The notes under the pieces: generated by a model
What the model was told of the DNA's origin: nothing
What the model saw: only the letters and a program-made list of their open reading frames with translations
Database searches by the model: none
Program-made: the position numbers and the translations under genes
Part shown: one piece after another, positions 1 to 11,672 of the stretch
Position numbering within the stretch: position 1 is the stretch's first letter
Layout of the letters: every line of letters begins with the position of its first letter
Source: Ryuthela nishihirai
Taxonomy: Eukaryota > Arthropoda > Arachnida > Araneae > Heptathelidae
NCBI GenBank assembly: GCA_038380435.1
Contig: JAWZYU010000001.1
Span: 10,334,001-10,398,000 of the forward strand
Reading direction: 5' to 3'
DNA length: 64,000 nt

Positions 1-308
1 AAACGTTGTCTTGAATGAAATATATGTGAAGCTACTTTCATAAATTCTTAGGGCATTTAGTATTTCTACATATATTTTTTAGACCTGTCAAACTGCAAAA
101 GATTAGATAGACTGTTTAGGTATAGTTTTAATATGAATAATATTTAGGTGTTTATTTTATATTGATAAAACATTTATGCTTGGACATAAAAAGACTGTGT
201 CCTTTATAACATATATTGGCTTAAAATTGTATTAGTTGGCAAATATATATTTTTTAATTATTATTTGAAGAATGTTTCATTTACGTTGTAATGTTGGGGA
301 TTAATGGG
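1..308. other. AT-rich stretch without a recognised gene
   Basis: I see no credible coding frame, tRNA or repeat match to the rest of the window. The sequence is AT-rich and ends where LINE copy A begins. Confidence 0.5.
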
Positions 309-2197
309 TTAATAAACGTGTAAAGGATCAGTTACCTACTGATAATCTTTGGCTTGATGGCTTGGCTGACAAAGCTGAGGAAGCAGTTAGGCAGCAGAGA
401 GCTGAATTTAAATCATGAATAAACTGAATGTTCCTAAAGCTGAGGAAGCAGTTAGGCAGCTAACAGCAGAGAGCTGTACCAGATAGTTATAGTTTTATGT
501 GGTAGAAAACGGACAGGCATAAAAGGATTGAAGGATAAACAAGGTAAGGTTATAGAAGGGGAGGATTCTGTCATGGCTAAGTGGGCTGAGCATTTCAGTG
601 ATACTCTAAACAATGTGGTTAGTTCTATTCAAATTGTTTGCAATGATGATAGATGCATTGGCGGCTTTAATGTTGGCCCTATAACACAATCTGAAGTCAT
701 TTCGGCTATTTCTAAACTTAAACTACATAAATCCCCAGGGGTAGATGAAATTACTACAGAAATGCTTATAGCTGGGAATGTTTCGGTTACCACTAGGATG
801 ACTGAAATTTTGAATAACTTTTATGATAAAGGCATGGTTCCTAAGGATTTTACCAGAGCTATTGTCATCCCTATTTTCAAAAAAGGTGATCGCAGTTCTT
901 GTGATAACTATAGGGGTATCAGCCTACTCTCTGTTCCAGGTAAAGTTCTTTCCATGATTCTGCTTAATAGAATTAAGAATCTGGTTGACAGTCAATTGCG
1001 TGATGAGCAATGTGGATTCAGAAGTGGTAGGGGATGTGTGGTTCAGATATTTTCCCTTAGGAAGATTCTTGAGAAATGTTTAGAGTTTCAGAAACCTTTG
1101 GTGGCTAGCTTTGTTGATTTCAAAAAGGCTTCGACTCTGTTGATCGTCATAATTTGTGGTGATTGTGATATCATATGGTATACCAGACAAGTTAGTTAAC
1201 ATAATGAAAGCTCTCTATAATAACACTGAGTCATGTGTGAGAGTTGGTAAGTCTTGTAGCAATTGGTTTAGCATTACTTCTGGTGTTCGACAAGGGTGCA
1301 TTTTGTCTCATTTTCTCTTCAGTTTGGTTATTGATTACGTTATGCAAAATTCACTGCAAGGGAAAGATTTTGGCCTTAAATGGACTGGAGATACAAAAAT
1401 TTCTGATTTAGATTATGCTGATGATTTAACCCTTTTGGCAAATGATGTTGATGAGATGAACTCTTTCATTCGAGCTGTTGATGAGACTGGTAGTAGAGTA
1501 GGTTTGGTTATAAACAGAGAGAAAACTAAAGTGATGAAAATTGGTCAGGCAGGTTGTGATTCAGTTCATCTGAATGGTTGCTGTCTTGAGCAGGTGTCAC
1601 AGTTTAATTACCTTGGGAGCTATGTAACAGATACTGGTGATATGCAGCATGAGATTAACAGACAAATAAGGATTGCTGCCGGGACTTTTAAGAATCTATG
1701 GAGATTGTGGAGAAATAGGCGTATACACCTAAAGACTAAAATTATACTGTATACTAGTTTGGTTCTTTCTAGGGTTAGTTATGGTAGTGAAACTTGGATG
1801 CTGTGTAAACAAGATAACAGGAAACTAGATGCTTACGTAGTATCTTGGGTATTAGGTGGTTTAACTTTGTAACTAATGATGAGGTTAGGCAAAGGAGTCT
1901 GCAACCTCCTATAAGCAGCATATTCTGCAGAGAGAGACTATGCTGGTTTGGCCATTGTTGCCCGTATGGATAATTATAGATTGGTGAATAGGGTTATGAA
2001 CAGTGTGCCTAGAGGCCTCAGAAGGAGGGGAAGACCTAGGATGCGGTGGGCAGACAATGTCAAACAGGACCTTGTTAGAATTGGTGTGCAGTGGCCAGAT
2101 GCAGCAGATGTAGCTCAGGACAGATATGCTTGGAGAATTAAACTGCACGGTCTGGTTGGACCTCCGTAGCCCATGGCTGCTTGAGGATGATGATGGG
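309..2197 (+). mobile_element. RTE-like LINE copy A, 5'-truncated
   Basis: This copy starts in the linker between endonuclease and reverse transcriptase and runs to the family 3' end, where GCTGCTTGA is followed by a short GAT-type run. 5' truncation is the usual outcome of target-primed reverse transcription. Near the start a short block (AAAGCTGAGGAAGCAGTTAG) occurs twice, at about 379 and 438, with unrelated bases between, so the 5' junction is rearranged. The assignment to RTE rests on the AP-endonuclease plus RT layout and the short-tandem-repeat tail; other APE-type clades are not excluded. Confidence 0.85.
528..2169 (+). pseudogene. reverse transcriptase and C-terminal region of LINE A
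   Basis: This was the RT part of a LINE polyprotein that would copy LINE RNA into DNA at the target site. The first frame (528-1199) carries the fingers motifs FRSGRGC and SFVDFKKA. A one-base loss near 1130 shifts the reading into the second frame (1156-1872), which holds GVRQGCILS and the catalytic YADD box (DLDYADDLTLL) and then FNYLGS. A deletion near 1835 breaks it again, and the C-terminal piece follows at 1948-2169. Three frames are needed for one protein, so it is dead. RT identity is secure from the motif order. Confidence 0.85.
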
Positions 2198-2607
2198 TCA
2201 ATTTTATTTTGCAAAAAAAAAAATGTCCATTCCAACAAAGATTGACCAATGACTAAATGTAAACACTATGAGCCATATGGAATGGCCAGTATATTCTCCC
2301 AACCTTCATCCAGGGATGGTCATAAGTCCCTGGATGCAAGGGGTCATTTAGAGAAGTATGAAAGATTTTCCCAGTAAGGCATATAAAAACACTGAAAGGG
2401 AATTTCCTATTTTGTTTTGTTTTCAAGGTCATATGAGTTTTAAAGGGAATGAAAAGCTAACTATTTATTTAAAAATTATTCATGATTTAAATCAGTGTTC
2501 GTCAAACTATGTTCTGCAGAGCATTTCTAAGGATTCAGTACAGAGATTCCAAGATTTAATATTTTTTAATGTTAAACTTTGGAATCTCTGTATGGTTCAG
2601 TACTGTA
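2198..2607. other. no recognised gene
   Basis: An open frame at 2358-2624 (88 codons) has no recognisable motif and AT-driven composition. I see nothing else here. Confidence 0.4.
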
Positions 2608-2703
2608 TTACGTTGTATACTTAAAAAGAGATAAAAAGTAGAGTGTGGAAAATAGTATTGGTAGTTCAAATTATAGAGGGTCCGTAGTAGTGAGGTTTTA
2701 TTG
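2608..2703. repeat. 95-bp direct repeat, copy 1
   Basis: About 95 bp starting TTACGTTGTATACTTAAAAA recur in the same orientation at 4140-4235 with only a few differences. The pair brackets about 1.44 kb that includes a SINE. It could be a small terminal direct repeat, a dispersed repeat or a local duplication. Confidence 0.75.
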
Positions 2704-2721
2704 GAAACGCTCCATTAAGAA

Positions 2722-2897
2722 AATTAGCATGCTTGGCTACTGATCAGAGGGATCTGGGTTCAAGTCCCAGGTAAAGCATGATGTTTGTGTTGTTTCTGTT
2801 GAGGTCTCACCTTCCTCACCAGTCTTCTACTATGGCATTATTAATCTGACAAGTTCCTGTCAGACCTCTGTGGCAAGCAGCTGCTTGAGGAGGTATT
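2722..2897 (+). repeat. tRNA-derived SINE, family 1 (copy 1)
   Basis: The head has a tRNA-like B box (GGTTCAAGTCCC at about 2758) and a weak A box upstream. The body ends CAGACCTCTGTGGCAAGCAG followed by CTGCTTGAGG and a T-rich run. Further copies at 51937, 52186 and 63418 share the head, the GATAAGGCATG-type block and the same tail. Pol III transcription is inferred from the boxes. The tail resembles the LINE 3' end. Confidence 0.75.
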
Positions 2898-4139
2898 TTT
2901 TTTTTACTTTTAATGTTATAAGAAGTAACGCTAGCTTAATTCTGGGAGCTATGCTGAACTATTTTGATCAAACAGCGAACTATACGAGAGAAGTAATATT
3001 TTTATATTTCAACCTAACTTACTAATAATAGCTAATGCTAACTAGCTAACTAATTGATTGTGCTGATTTGCCAATGACAAAATTTGGAATATTTCATTTT
3101 CAATATTAAATTAAAAATATTTATAATAACAATAATTCAGTATTTAACTAGAATAAAACGAAAGTAAAGTTATAATAGAAAACAACATAAAACGAATTAT
3201 GATCCTTACACTAAGGAGTTATGAAACCCATCCAGGTTACAAGAGTCACTGAAAATGGTTATTCAGTATCATATTTACTCTTTTTGTTCGTTTTGGGGGA
3301 AAATTATTTTATTTTTGATAAGTTATTTATTTCTTTAAAAATTTCTTCTCTTATAGAGAGTACTTTATCACGGTATACATAATAACAGTCGCGATAAATA
3401 TTTTTCGATTGTTAGATTTTGCTCTATTGAATTATTATATTATCGTTAATTGAAGAATTGACAGACTCAATATCTCCATAATATAGATGTTAGCAAAATA
3501 TGAAGAGTAAAACCTTACTAATTCAAATTAACACAGTGAAAGGTAGTCTGAATTAGTGAAAAGTTCCAATTGTAAAACATAGTTATGTATTTTCAAGTTG
3601 TAGTTCATAAAAACAAGCAAATTTATTCATAATTCAGCAATAATGTTAACTTATGGTATTAAGACGGAAATAATGTGAAAGAAAAACCAATATTTTATGA
3701 AAATGTGTATGCATATTATATGCATTCAAAACAAAACTGAATACAAAAAAACGAAACAAGGAGGGACATAACACCACCCAGGCTTTGCCAAAGCTTCTCC
3801 ATCGTCGAATGTTTCTCAGCAAATGCATAGAGCGCTCTCGTTTATACAAACTATATGCAAGAACTAGTTATGGAAATGGAATCTTTTAATAAAGTAATAA
3901 TTTCCACACATTTTGCTTAATACATGCCTTTAAATTTATTAGGAAAAGGTTTCTTGCATATAGAATTTTTCATGTCTCAACAGAAAAAAAAAATTGGTGG
4001 AAAGGACAGAGCTAATAAGTTTTTTAAAAAAAGCATTACATTAATGTTTTATGTTTATCATTGATATAATCTTAGCTTACTAGGTTTCATGTAGCACAGA
4101 AAAAAAATTGTTGTTATTGAATCAGTAGAAGCCAGGAAA
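2898..4139. other. AT-rich, no recognised gene
   Basis: No convincing coding frame. A 67-codon minus-strand frame at 3646-3849 has no motif I recognise. The region lies between the two copies of the 95-bp direct repeat. Confidence 0.4.
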
Positions 4140-4235
4140 TTACGTTGTATACTTAAAAAGAGATAAAACATAGAGTGCGGAAATAGTATTGGTAGTTCAA
4201 ATTATTGAGAGTCCGTAGTAGTGAGGTTTTATTGC
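4140..4235. repeat. 95-bp direct repeat, copy 2
   Basis: Second copy of the repeat at 2608-2703, same strand, differing at a few positions and by short indels. Confidence 0.75.
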
Positions 4236-4740
4236 ATTTCTAAACAAGCCCAGCAATGTCCTTGTGCAAGTGTTTATATGAGATACCAGGACAAGTTTTA
4301 TAAAGTTTTTAGGTTATCTCTGTTCTTTACTTAGGGGAGCATCCACATCCCTTTAAAAAGGAATGAATGACTAACAAAATTTTATTTCAATGGAAAAATA
4401 TCAGGTAATATTTCTAAAAAATTATGAAAGGTTAATAGTAAAAATATGCAAGCTCTCTAAAGCACATTTTGTTCTCAATCCATTGATGAAATAATACTAA
4501 ATTTACAGTCATCTTAAAAAAATGTTTGATTTTACAACACAACATGGATAACAAATCTTTAGTCAGCTTAAAGAAATACTGCTACAACATTCCGAAATAG
4601 CAAATCATTAGTTAGCTTAAATGTTCTTGCTATTAAAACACATTGTTTGAAAATAAGTTTTAAAACTTGCAATTAAATAACAAATTCCATATTGCACTTA
4701 AGACCCATATTAGAAAAGCGATCTATTATATTTTCTTCGG
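4236..4740. other. no recognised gene
   Basis: AT-rich sequence with several short direct similarities (TTAGTCAGCTTAAA-like blocks at about 4559 and 4609) but no gene. It may be the 3' flank or UTR of the hAT relic that follows on the minus strand. Confidence 0.35.
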
Positions 4741-4753
4741 AAATTTTAAGATC

Positions 4754-7070
4754 TCAATGAGTATATAATAAAGCCAAGCCAAGTAACCAATCTTCTTCCA
4801 TTCTAGATATAATCCAGGATTTAAGTCTTCTTAGTTCTAAAAAACTTCTTTCTGAAGAGGCAACGCTGACTGGTAAGGTACATAAAATTTTCAAATACTC
4901 ACACACATTTGGATAAATCTGTGAATCACAAATTTTTAAAGCTGTGAGGCAATCTTGTGGCACTTCTTTTAACTTTATATTGCTCCATTTCGTTTTCCAC
5001 AACTGCATTTCAGCTCTAAACTTAATTTTCATAACTGCAACGTTTTCTTTTGATAATTCAGAATATTTGGTAAGTAAAACATTAACAGCAGAATTTATGG
5101 ATTCATCATTCATAGTTATTATTTCTAAAGGAACACAGCACTGCAAATAGTATAAGTCAAGTGTGTCCTGTTTAAAATGTGACTCAATATCACTAATTAT
5201 GCTTTCTAATATCAGAATATAAACTGTTATGCAGTAATAATCTGAAACATTGTATGTTTCCGGATTTGTGCGATTTTTCTTTTTTTTTGTCTTCTAAACC
5301 TGGAATGACAAAAAAAAAAATGAAAATTCGTGCAAATATATTCGATGTGTAATAATTTCAGAGATATCTTTATTTCTATTAGTATTCTCCCAAAATTATC
5401 TTCTGTGAACAGTCTCTTGTTTCTTAAGGTCAACAAAGTATTGAATAGTGTCATTTGCTCTCTTAACATCTAAATTATTTTTCTGCAACAGTTTGCTTAA
5501 AGTTAGAGTAATAGCAAATAGGCTGGTAAGTTGACACTCTATCATACATTTTAAAACAAAGTTTCGTTTAGAAGATGACAAAAAAATTCAATGGTTTCTT
5601 TCATTACATCCACAGCATTTCTAATGCATTGAATACTAGAACATTTTGACAATCCTAAATTTAAAGAACGATTGGAGCAAGGACATCTTATTGCATGTTT
5701 CAGTGATTTCTGAACTTCTTGAATGGCTCCTTTTTGTTTCGAAGCCATTACCTGCAATCATCTGTGCAAATGCCCACACAGTTTTCCAATGGCAAATTCA
5801 TTTGCTTTATTACCTTAACTACAGTTTGCCCTAAAATATACCTGTCAAAACAGATTTTAATGTATCTGGATCTATATTGTAATTTTCAGAGTGGTAATTC
5901 AAAAAATGAACAAAATCTTCATGCAATGGATAACAACAGACATTTGTGAAACATGCAAAATATCTGCGGTTTCATTGAAAATTATGCTGTAATATTTAGC
6001 ATTTAAGATTTTATCAGTTATCACGGCCATAATTTCATCACTACAGCATTTGATTATCTCATTTTCAGTTCTTTTGCTGATATAGGTAGCATGAGAAGCA
6101 GTATTTAATAAATATTGTTCAAGAATCTTGTTCCCTGCATCTATCTGCAAAAGAAGTATTTCTCTAAAAATTCCTTCATCACGTTTCATTATTATTATTC
6201 AATAAATGGCCATCGTCCCTGTGCCCACGGAAAGGTAAGTTTTGGCAGACTAGAAAACTATAGTTTATATTCAGTAGTAAAGAATCACAGGATGTGTCCT
6301 GTAGACATTGAACTCATGAAATAATAAGCTGAAAAAATAGGTTTGCCATGAGTGGCATTCAAGCCCATGTCTCCTGGAACATGCTAACCACTACATCATT
6401 GGCCAATGTTTTTTCTTCAGCTGATGTGACAAATAAACTTTCTGGATTTTTTTTATTTGATTCATACAGTGGCACCATGAGCATGAGTGGCAAATATTAA
6501 ACTCTATCTCTATGAGCAACATAGTTGTCCACTTCCTGGATAGATGGCACAAATAAAAAAATTCTGGAAAGTCACATCAGCTGAAGAAAAAATGTCAGCT
6601 AATGATGGTGTAGTGGTTAGCATAACTGGCATATTTCCAGGAGATGTGGGTTCGAATTCCACTCACGGAAAAACCAATATTTTTCAGCTTATCATTTCAT
6701 ATAGTTTGTATTATGGGTCTAAGTCTATTTCGATTTTCCTCTACTTGTTTTGCTCGAGTAACATGTACGATATTTCTTATATCTTTACTAGAATACTCAT
6801 AACATTTCAAAAAATTTTCTCCATTCAAACCTGCTTTCTGATGATATGCATATAAATTCTGAATATTTAAAATACCATCTTTACCTACCAATCTATCATA
6901 TTTTGTAACTGGTTTAGCCACTAACTTTTGCAAGATTGATGCCTTATTTCTCTATCCAGTTGTTGCAAAGAGAACACAATATTTGAAGTAAACTGCCTTT
7001 TCTAAATCTGAATATGCAATCCAGAAATTTTTAGGTAGATGCTGATGGGCAAAAGAGTATTTCACTGTTT
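4754..7070 (-). pseudogene. hAT transposase relic, ZMYM1/DUF4371-like
   Basis: Read from 7070 down. A zinc-finger-like N-terminal part (FKYCVLFA near 6980) leads to KYDRLVGKDGILNIQ and a block ending RAKQVEENRNRLRP (about 6710-6880). After the fold-back insertion comes the DUF4371-like part (RDEGIFREILLLQIDAGNKI; IIFNETADI in place of the usual DE-type catalytic start) at 5899-6189. Broken frames follow at 5227-5757, then the C-terminal hAT dimerisation region at 4754-5146 (LPVSVASSERSFLELRRLKS). The order and the C-terminal signature are typical of ZMYM1-like hAT transposases. Many stops and frameshifts make it inactive. Confidence 0.75.
6316..6700. repeat. 385-bp fold-back repeat with tRNA-like arms
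   Basis: The two halves are imperfect inverted copies of each other (about 6316-6480 and 6510-6700). Outer ends read ATGAAAT-AATAAGCTGAAAAA against TTTTTCAGCTTAT-CATTTCAT. Each arm contains a tRNA-like segment: TGGTGTAGTGGTTAGCAT (A-box-like) and GGGTTCGAATTCC (B box) in the right arm, with the reverse complement in the left. It sits between two coding blocks of the hAT relic, so it inserted after the hAT element. Confidence 0.75.
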
Positions 7071-7261
7071 TACTATTTTTCTTATATGTTCAGAATAGGG
7101 CAGGGCAGGACTTATGCATAAGCTAACTAAGCCACAGCTTAGGTCCTAACGATATCTGGGACCGCAAAGAAATATTAAAAATAACTTGAAATTCTCTGTC
7201 ATTGAGCAATAAAATTTTAAAGTTTATTTTTCAAACTATCTGCATGTAAAAAGTTTTTAGG

Positions 7262-7311
7262 TGAAAACTCAGAAGCTTTTCGGAGCAATGACTGCACTTT
7301 GTCTTCAGTGA
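7262..7311 (-). ncRNA. hammerhead-ribozyme-like relic in Penelope terminal repeat
   Basis: On the minus strand CTGAAGA (CUGANGA core) is followed about 20 nt later by CCGAAAAGC (GAAA core) and then GAGTTTTC. Penelope-like elements are known to carry hammerhead motifs in their terminal repeats. Stem II pairs poorly in this copy, and a stem I is not evident, so this is probably a decayed ribozyme. Confidence 0.35.
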
Positions 7312-7420
7312 AGTAACACTGGTAACATTTAGACAAAGAGCTTCTTTCCACATGTCGTGAAGGGCAATTCCAATGTCTCGGTTGGAGGTGGGGATGGACG
7401 AGGTCTTTATTTTAATAGCC

Positions 7421-7801
7421 TCACAGATGCAGATGCAATGAAAGTGGATGCATATGCAAGAATGTGGCATACTTCCAGTCTATTGTTGCCATGTGTTGTA
7501 CTGCTAGCTCGGCAGCGACCATCGTTAGCTTGTTTCGGCTGACATCAGTTTGGTGCTCTGCGAACCTCTCTTGTAAAGAATGTATGGTTTTGTCGATGTA
7601 ATAAACAACAGAATTATCTGGCAAATGTAGAGGAAATTGGTATATGCCCGATTTTTGAAATAGGTTAAATTTGTCTCTGTCCCTTTCGATTAATTTCTTC
7701 ACATTTGAAGCTGGGCTGAAAACAATTTTGATATTTTGAGCCCTGAGTAATTTGAGGACTGATTCACATAGGACAGGAAGGTCCAGCAAAAGGTTATACA
7801 T
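7421..7801 (-). pseudogene. GIY-YIG-like endonuclease end of Penelope-like ORF
   Basis: This is the C-terminal nuclease part of a Penelope-type retroelement protein, which nicks DNA for reverse transcription. Visible are the GIY-like strand (SGIYQFPL), the partner strand VYYIDKT, then SLQERFAEHQTDV with the Arg and Glu of the GIY-YIG helix, and HMATIDW. It is nearly the same as the frame at 12863-13240. The RT part is missing, so this is a fragment. Confidence 0.75.
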
Positions 7802-7975
7802 TTGGGGTCAGTGATTGGGAGGAGAGCTGAATTTCTTCTGTTTTTGTTTTCTTATTTACTGATTAATTTGTCCATTGTTGTTGAATTGTAGCCATGGGAA
7901 GCAGCAATGGATGTTTTGAACTTCTTTTTCAAGCAGCTGCTTGTTTGAAGATATGGCAAAGGCCCTATGTATGAG

Positions 7976-8150
7976 AGTATGGAAGGTGCTGTCATTGTTC
8001 CGAAAAGCTTCCGAGTTTTCTCCTAAACACTTTTAACATGCAAATAGTTTGAAGGATACACTTTAAAATTTTATTGCTGAATGACAGAGAATTTTAAGTT
8101 ATTTTTAATTAATTTCTGGGAAAGAAGGTCCTTTTAATTAAAGTCCATCT
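7976..8150 (+). repeat. Penelope-like terminal repeat, plus orientation
   Basis: The block from TTCCGAAAAGCTTCCGAGTT through ACATGCAAATAGTTTGAAGG to AAGGTCCTTTTAATT matches 13365-13480 and 62350-62490. It lies directly upstream of a plus-strand Penelope N-terminal frame, as a 5' pseudo-LTR would. A degenerate GAAA-core piece of the hammerhead-like motif is at about 8007. Confidence 0.65.
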
Positions 8151-8289
8151 CTGCAAAATGACCTACTATCAACACTGAAAAATGTTACGGACTTTACGGC
8201 TAAAACTTGTCATGAATCTAGAAAAATTGTGATTTCTTCTGAGCTGTCAACGCAACAATGTTATCCCACAGTTGATCCATCTAACACAC

Positions 8290-8913
8290 GGCACTCCATG
8301 CTCTAATACAATAGAAAAGGCGACACATTTCAAGAATTGAAGCAGAGGCTTAACAGCCACACCAGGGCTTCCTGCTACAGCTGCCCTCTTGTTATGCTTG
8401 CTAATCTACTGGAAAGACTCCACTACATAGAAGAAAAATGCGAAAATGACATCAGATGGAAACATCTTAAAAAGATCCAGTGGCTCACTCAAACCTCAAA
8501 TAAGCCTTTTTGTCCTATTTTCAAATCCCTTCCTGTCATTAATCTGTCCAACAAAAAATTTCCCCATAACGAACTGGCTGCTCTGGAACATGGCCCTAAA
8601 TTCAACCCTTTCCTTAGAAAATTGGACAAAAAAGAAATCATCGCTGAAATCAAAAGTATTATTAACAATGCATGGACATCTGGAAGAGTAAAAAAATTAA
8701 TGCTATAAGACAGAAAGTATTCAAATTCATGAACTCCATCCTACTCAAAAAGAAATTTTTCATCTGAATATTTTCAGGCCTTAAAAAAAGTGTTTGAAAT
8801 ACCCCTGACATTGTTATTACTTTAGCCAATAAAACATGCCAGTTTGTCATAATGGACAAGAATGACTATGATGCCAAAATCTTGGACTTCACAAATAGCT
8901 CCCACTGTACTTC
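8290..8913 (+). pseudogene. Penelope-like ORF, N-terminal region
   Basis: The frame at 8337-8708 reads INLSNKKFPHNELAALEHGP, the 'xNLS..L...E..LL..G' block that precedes RT in Penelope-like proteins. A shifted frame to 8913 continues with TCQFVIMDKNDYDAKI, equivalent to the 'VIM(N/D)..DY' block of the family. It stops exactly where LINE B starts. Frameshifts near 8705 and 8820 make it non-functional. Confidence 0.7.
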
Positions 8914-10209
8914 CCTTCTTTCTGAGGCCTTTAGGCACACTGTTCATAACCCTATTCGCCAATCTATAATTATTCATATGGGCAACATGGCCAAACCAAT
9001 GGAGTCTCTCTCTGCACAATATGCTGCTTAAAGGAGGTTGCAAACTCCTTTGCCTAACTTCATCATTAGTTACAAAGTTGAACCACCTAATGCCCAAGAT
9101 ACTGTATAAGCATTTGGAATCAAAAGCATCTAGTTTCCTGTTATCTTGTTTACAAAGTGTCCAAGTTTCACTACCATAACTAACCCTAGAAAGAACCAAA
9201 CTATTATACAGTTTAATTTTAGTCTTTAGGTGTATACGCCTATTTCTCCACACTCTCCATAGATTCTTAAAAGTCCCGGCAGCAATCCCTATTCGTCTGT
9301 TAATCTTATGTCGCACATTACCATTATCTGTTGCATAGCTCCCAAGATAATTAAACTGTGACACCTGCTCAAGACTGCAACCATTCAGATTAACTGAATC
9401 ACAGCCTGCCTGACCAATTTTCATCACTTTAGTTTTCTCTCTGTTTATAACCAAACCTACTCTACAACCAGTCTAATCAACAGCTCGAATGAAAGAGTTC
9501 ATCTCATCAACATCATTTGCCAAAAGGGCTAAATCATCAGCATAATCTAAATCAGAAATTTTCGTATCTCCAGCCTATTTAAAGGCCAAAATCTTTCCCT
9601 TGAAGTGAATTTCGCATAACATAATCAATAACCAAACTAAAGAGAAAAGGAGACAAAATGCACCCTTGTCGAACACCAGAAGCAATGCTAAACCAATTTC
9701 TACAAGCCTTACCAACTCTCACACACGACTCAGTGTTATGATAGAGAACTTTCATTATGTTAACTAACTTGTCAGATATACCATATGATATCACAATCAA
9801 CCACAAATTATGAAGATCAACAGAGTTGAAAGCCTTTTTGAAATCAACAAAACTAGTAACCAAAGATTTCTGAAACTCTAAACATTACTCAACTATCTGC
9901 CTAAGTGAAAAAATCTGATCTTCCTTACCACTTCTGAATCCACACTGCTCGCAATTGTCCATCAACCAAATTCTTAATTCTATTAATCACAGTCATGTAA
10001 AGAATTGGAATTATCTGGAAAATAAAGTAGGCTGATACTCCTATAATTATCCCAAGAACTACGATCACCTTTTTTCAAAATAGGGATAACAATAGCTCTG
10101 GTAAAATCCTTAGGAACCATGCCTTTATCATAAAAGATATTCAGAATTTCAGTCATCCAAGTGGTAAGCGAAACATTCCCAGCTCTAAGCATTTCTGTAG
10201 TAATTTCAT
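8914..10209 (-). pseudogene. reverse transcriptase of LINE B
   Basis: Broken RT frames: 9983-10192 (KGMVPKDFTRAIVIPI), 9579-9863 (SFVDFKKAFNSVD, SGVRQGCILSP) and 8822-9454 (FNYLGS, SYGSETWTL, FGHVAHMN). The YADD box lies in the broken gap at about 9535. A one-base loss after LHKSPG (about 10216), the SLLYFPDNSNSLHDCD replacement and a stop near 9888 are shared with copy H. The product is dead. Confidence 0.8.
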
Positions 10210-11672
10210 CTACCCTGGGGATTTATGTAATTTAAGTTTAGAAACAGCCAAAATAACTTCAAATTGTGTTATAGGGCCAACATTGAAGCCACCAATGCAT
10301 CTATCATCATTGCAAACAATGGGAATAGAACTAAACACATTGTTTAGAATATCACTAAAATGCTCAGCCCGCCTAGCCATGACAGAATCCTCATCTTCTA
10401 TAACCTTACCTAGTTTATCCTTCAATCCCTGTAGACCTGTCCGTTTTCTACCACACAAAACATTAACTATCTGGTACAGCTCTCTGCTGTTGTGCTGTCT
10501 AACTGCTTCCTCGGCTTTGTCAGCCAAACCATCCAGCCAAAGATTCTTATCAGCAGCTAACTGATCTTTTACATGTTTATTAAGTTCTCTGTAATGCTTT
10601 CTATTAGGACTAGTAGGGTATTGATTAAGGACATTCCTGCAGTTCTTTCTTTCTGAAATAAGCTCAAGTGCCTTATCACTCAGATAATTCTGTCTGTTCT
10701 GCTCCTTTTTTCCTAAAAGAGTACTGTTAGTGTCCAAAAAAGCCTGTTTAAAATGATCCCATTCTTCCTCAACTTCAGTAGTAAGCATACCATGACTGTC
10801 ATAATGACTAAGTAACCTATCATGGTAAGCTTTGGCTATAACTGGGTCTTTCAGAGCTTCGGTATTGAAAGTAAATTTTTTCACCCTAGCACAACACTTT
10901 TTAAGTTTAAGTTGCAAGACACTTTTAACAAGATAATGGTCAGATCGAATTTCAGGTCCCATATATGACCTAGTATTCCTAACAGAACTAGCCCATTTGC
11001 TGTTAATTAATATATAATCAATCATATTCTTATGCAGCCCATCGGGTGAAACCCATGTGTACTTATGTATGTCACCCCTCCCCAAAGGTCAGAGTCAGTA
11101 CCAACTTTAGCATTGAAGTCACCAAGAATAAGAGTAATATCTCCTTTCTTGACAGAATTCAAAATATCCTGAAGTTGTCCATAAAACCTATTCTTCTCAT
11201 CCTCATCGGCATCCTCAGTGGGGGCATAACAGCAGATAACATTCAAGTCTTTAATGCTTGTCTGAAATTTTGCTGTAAGAAACCTTTCATTAATGCACTC
11301 ATATCCTAGAAGAGCATCACTAGCGTGTCTGCTGAGATGCAGACCCACGCCTTGGTGATGCTTATTGTCGTCCCTCCCTGAAAAGAGAAATTTAAGATTA
11401 TTTTTAAGAATCTGACCTTTATCTGTCCATCTGGTCTCTTGCAAGCTGAGAATATCTAAACTATAATGGTGGAATTCTTGTGTGAGGACATCAAGAGAAA
11501 AAGCTCTGTGCAGAGTCCTCACATTCGAACTACCTATGGAGAGAAAATGGTTAGTGGGATGTTTAAAGAAACTATGTTTATTGAGAGAGGGAATGCTGAC
11601 AATATCAAACAGCCCCCTAATCGCAGACATGGGGCAAAGACCCGTTCCCCCACCACTAAAGGCTGAAGCCAT
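10210..11672 (-). pseudogene. AP-type endonuclease and linker of LINE B
   Basis: The endonuclease frame 11022-11672 starts MASAFSGGGTGLCPM and contains SLQETRWTDKG (QETRW catalytic-Glu block), CYAPTEDADEDEK and ILGDFNAKVGTDSDL (GDFN block). A deletion near 11075 removes the stretch between the GDFN region and HKYTWVSPDG and shifts frame. The linker frame 10210-11085 has NMIDYILINSK and SDHYLVKSVL (the SDH active-site block). The AP endonuclease would nick the target; here it is split and inactive. Confidence 0.8.

Larger units (their letters stand above)
4741..7185 (-). mobile_element. hAT-family DNA transposon relic 1 (ZMYM1-like)
   Basis: The minus strand carries dispersed pieces of a hAT transposase in correct order. 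At about 7090-7145 there is a GC-richer end-like block (CAGGGCAGGACTTATGCATA) resembling hAT terminal sequences. The element is interrupted by a fold-back repeat at 6316-6700 and cut at its 5' side by Penelope-like DNA. I cannot define its 3' terminal repeat. Confidence 0.7.
7190..7975 (-). mobile_element. Penelope-like element, 3' part, minus copy
   Basis: This minus-strand copy matches the plus-strand element at 12660-13470 through the C-terminal endonuclease frame and the downstream terminal repeat. Near 7976 the sequence switches strand into a plus-oriented terminal repeat, giving the inverted joints commonly seen in Penelope-like elements. Confidence 0.75.
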
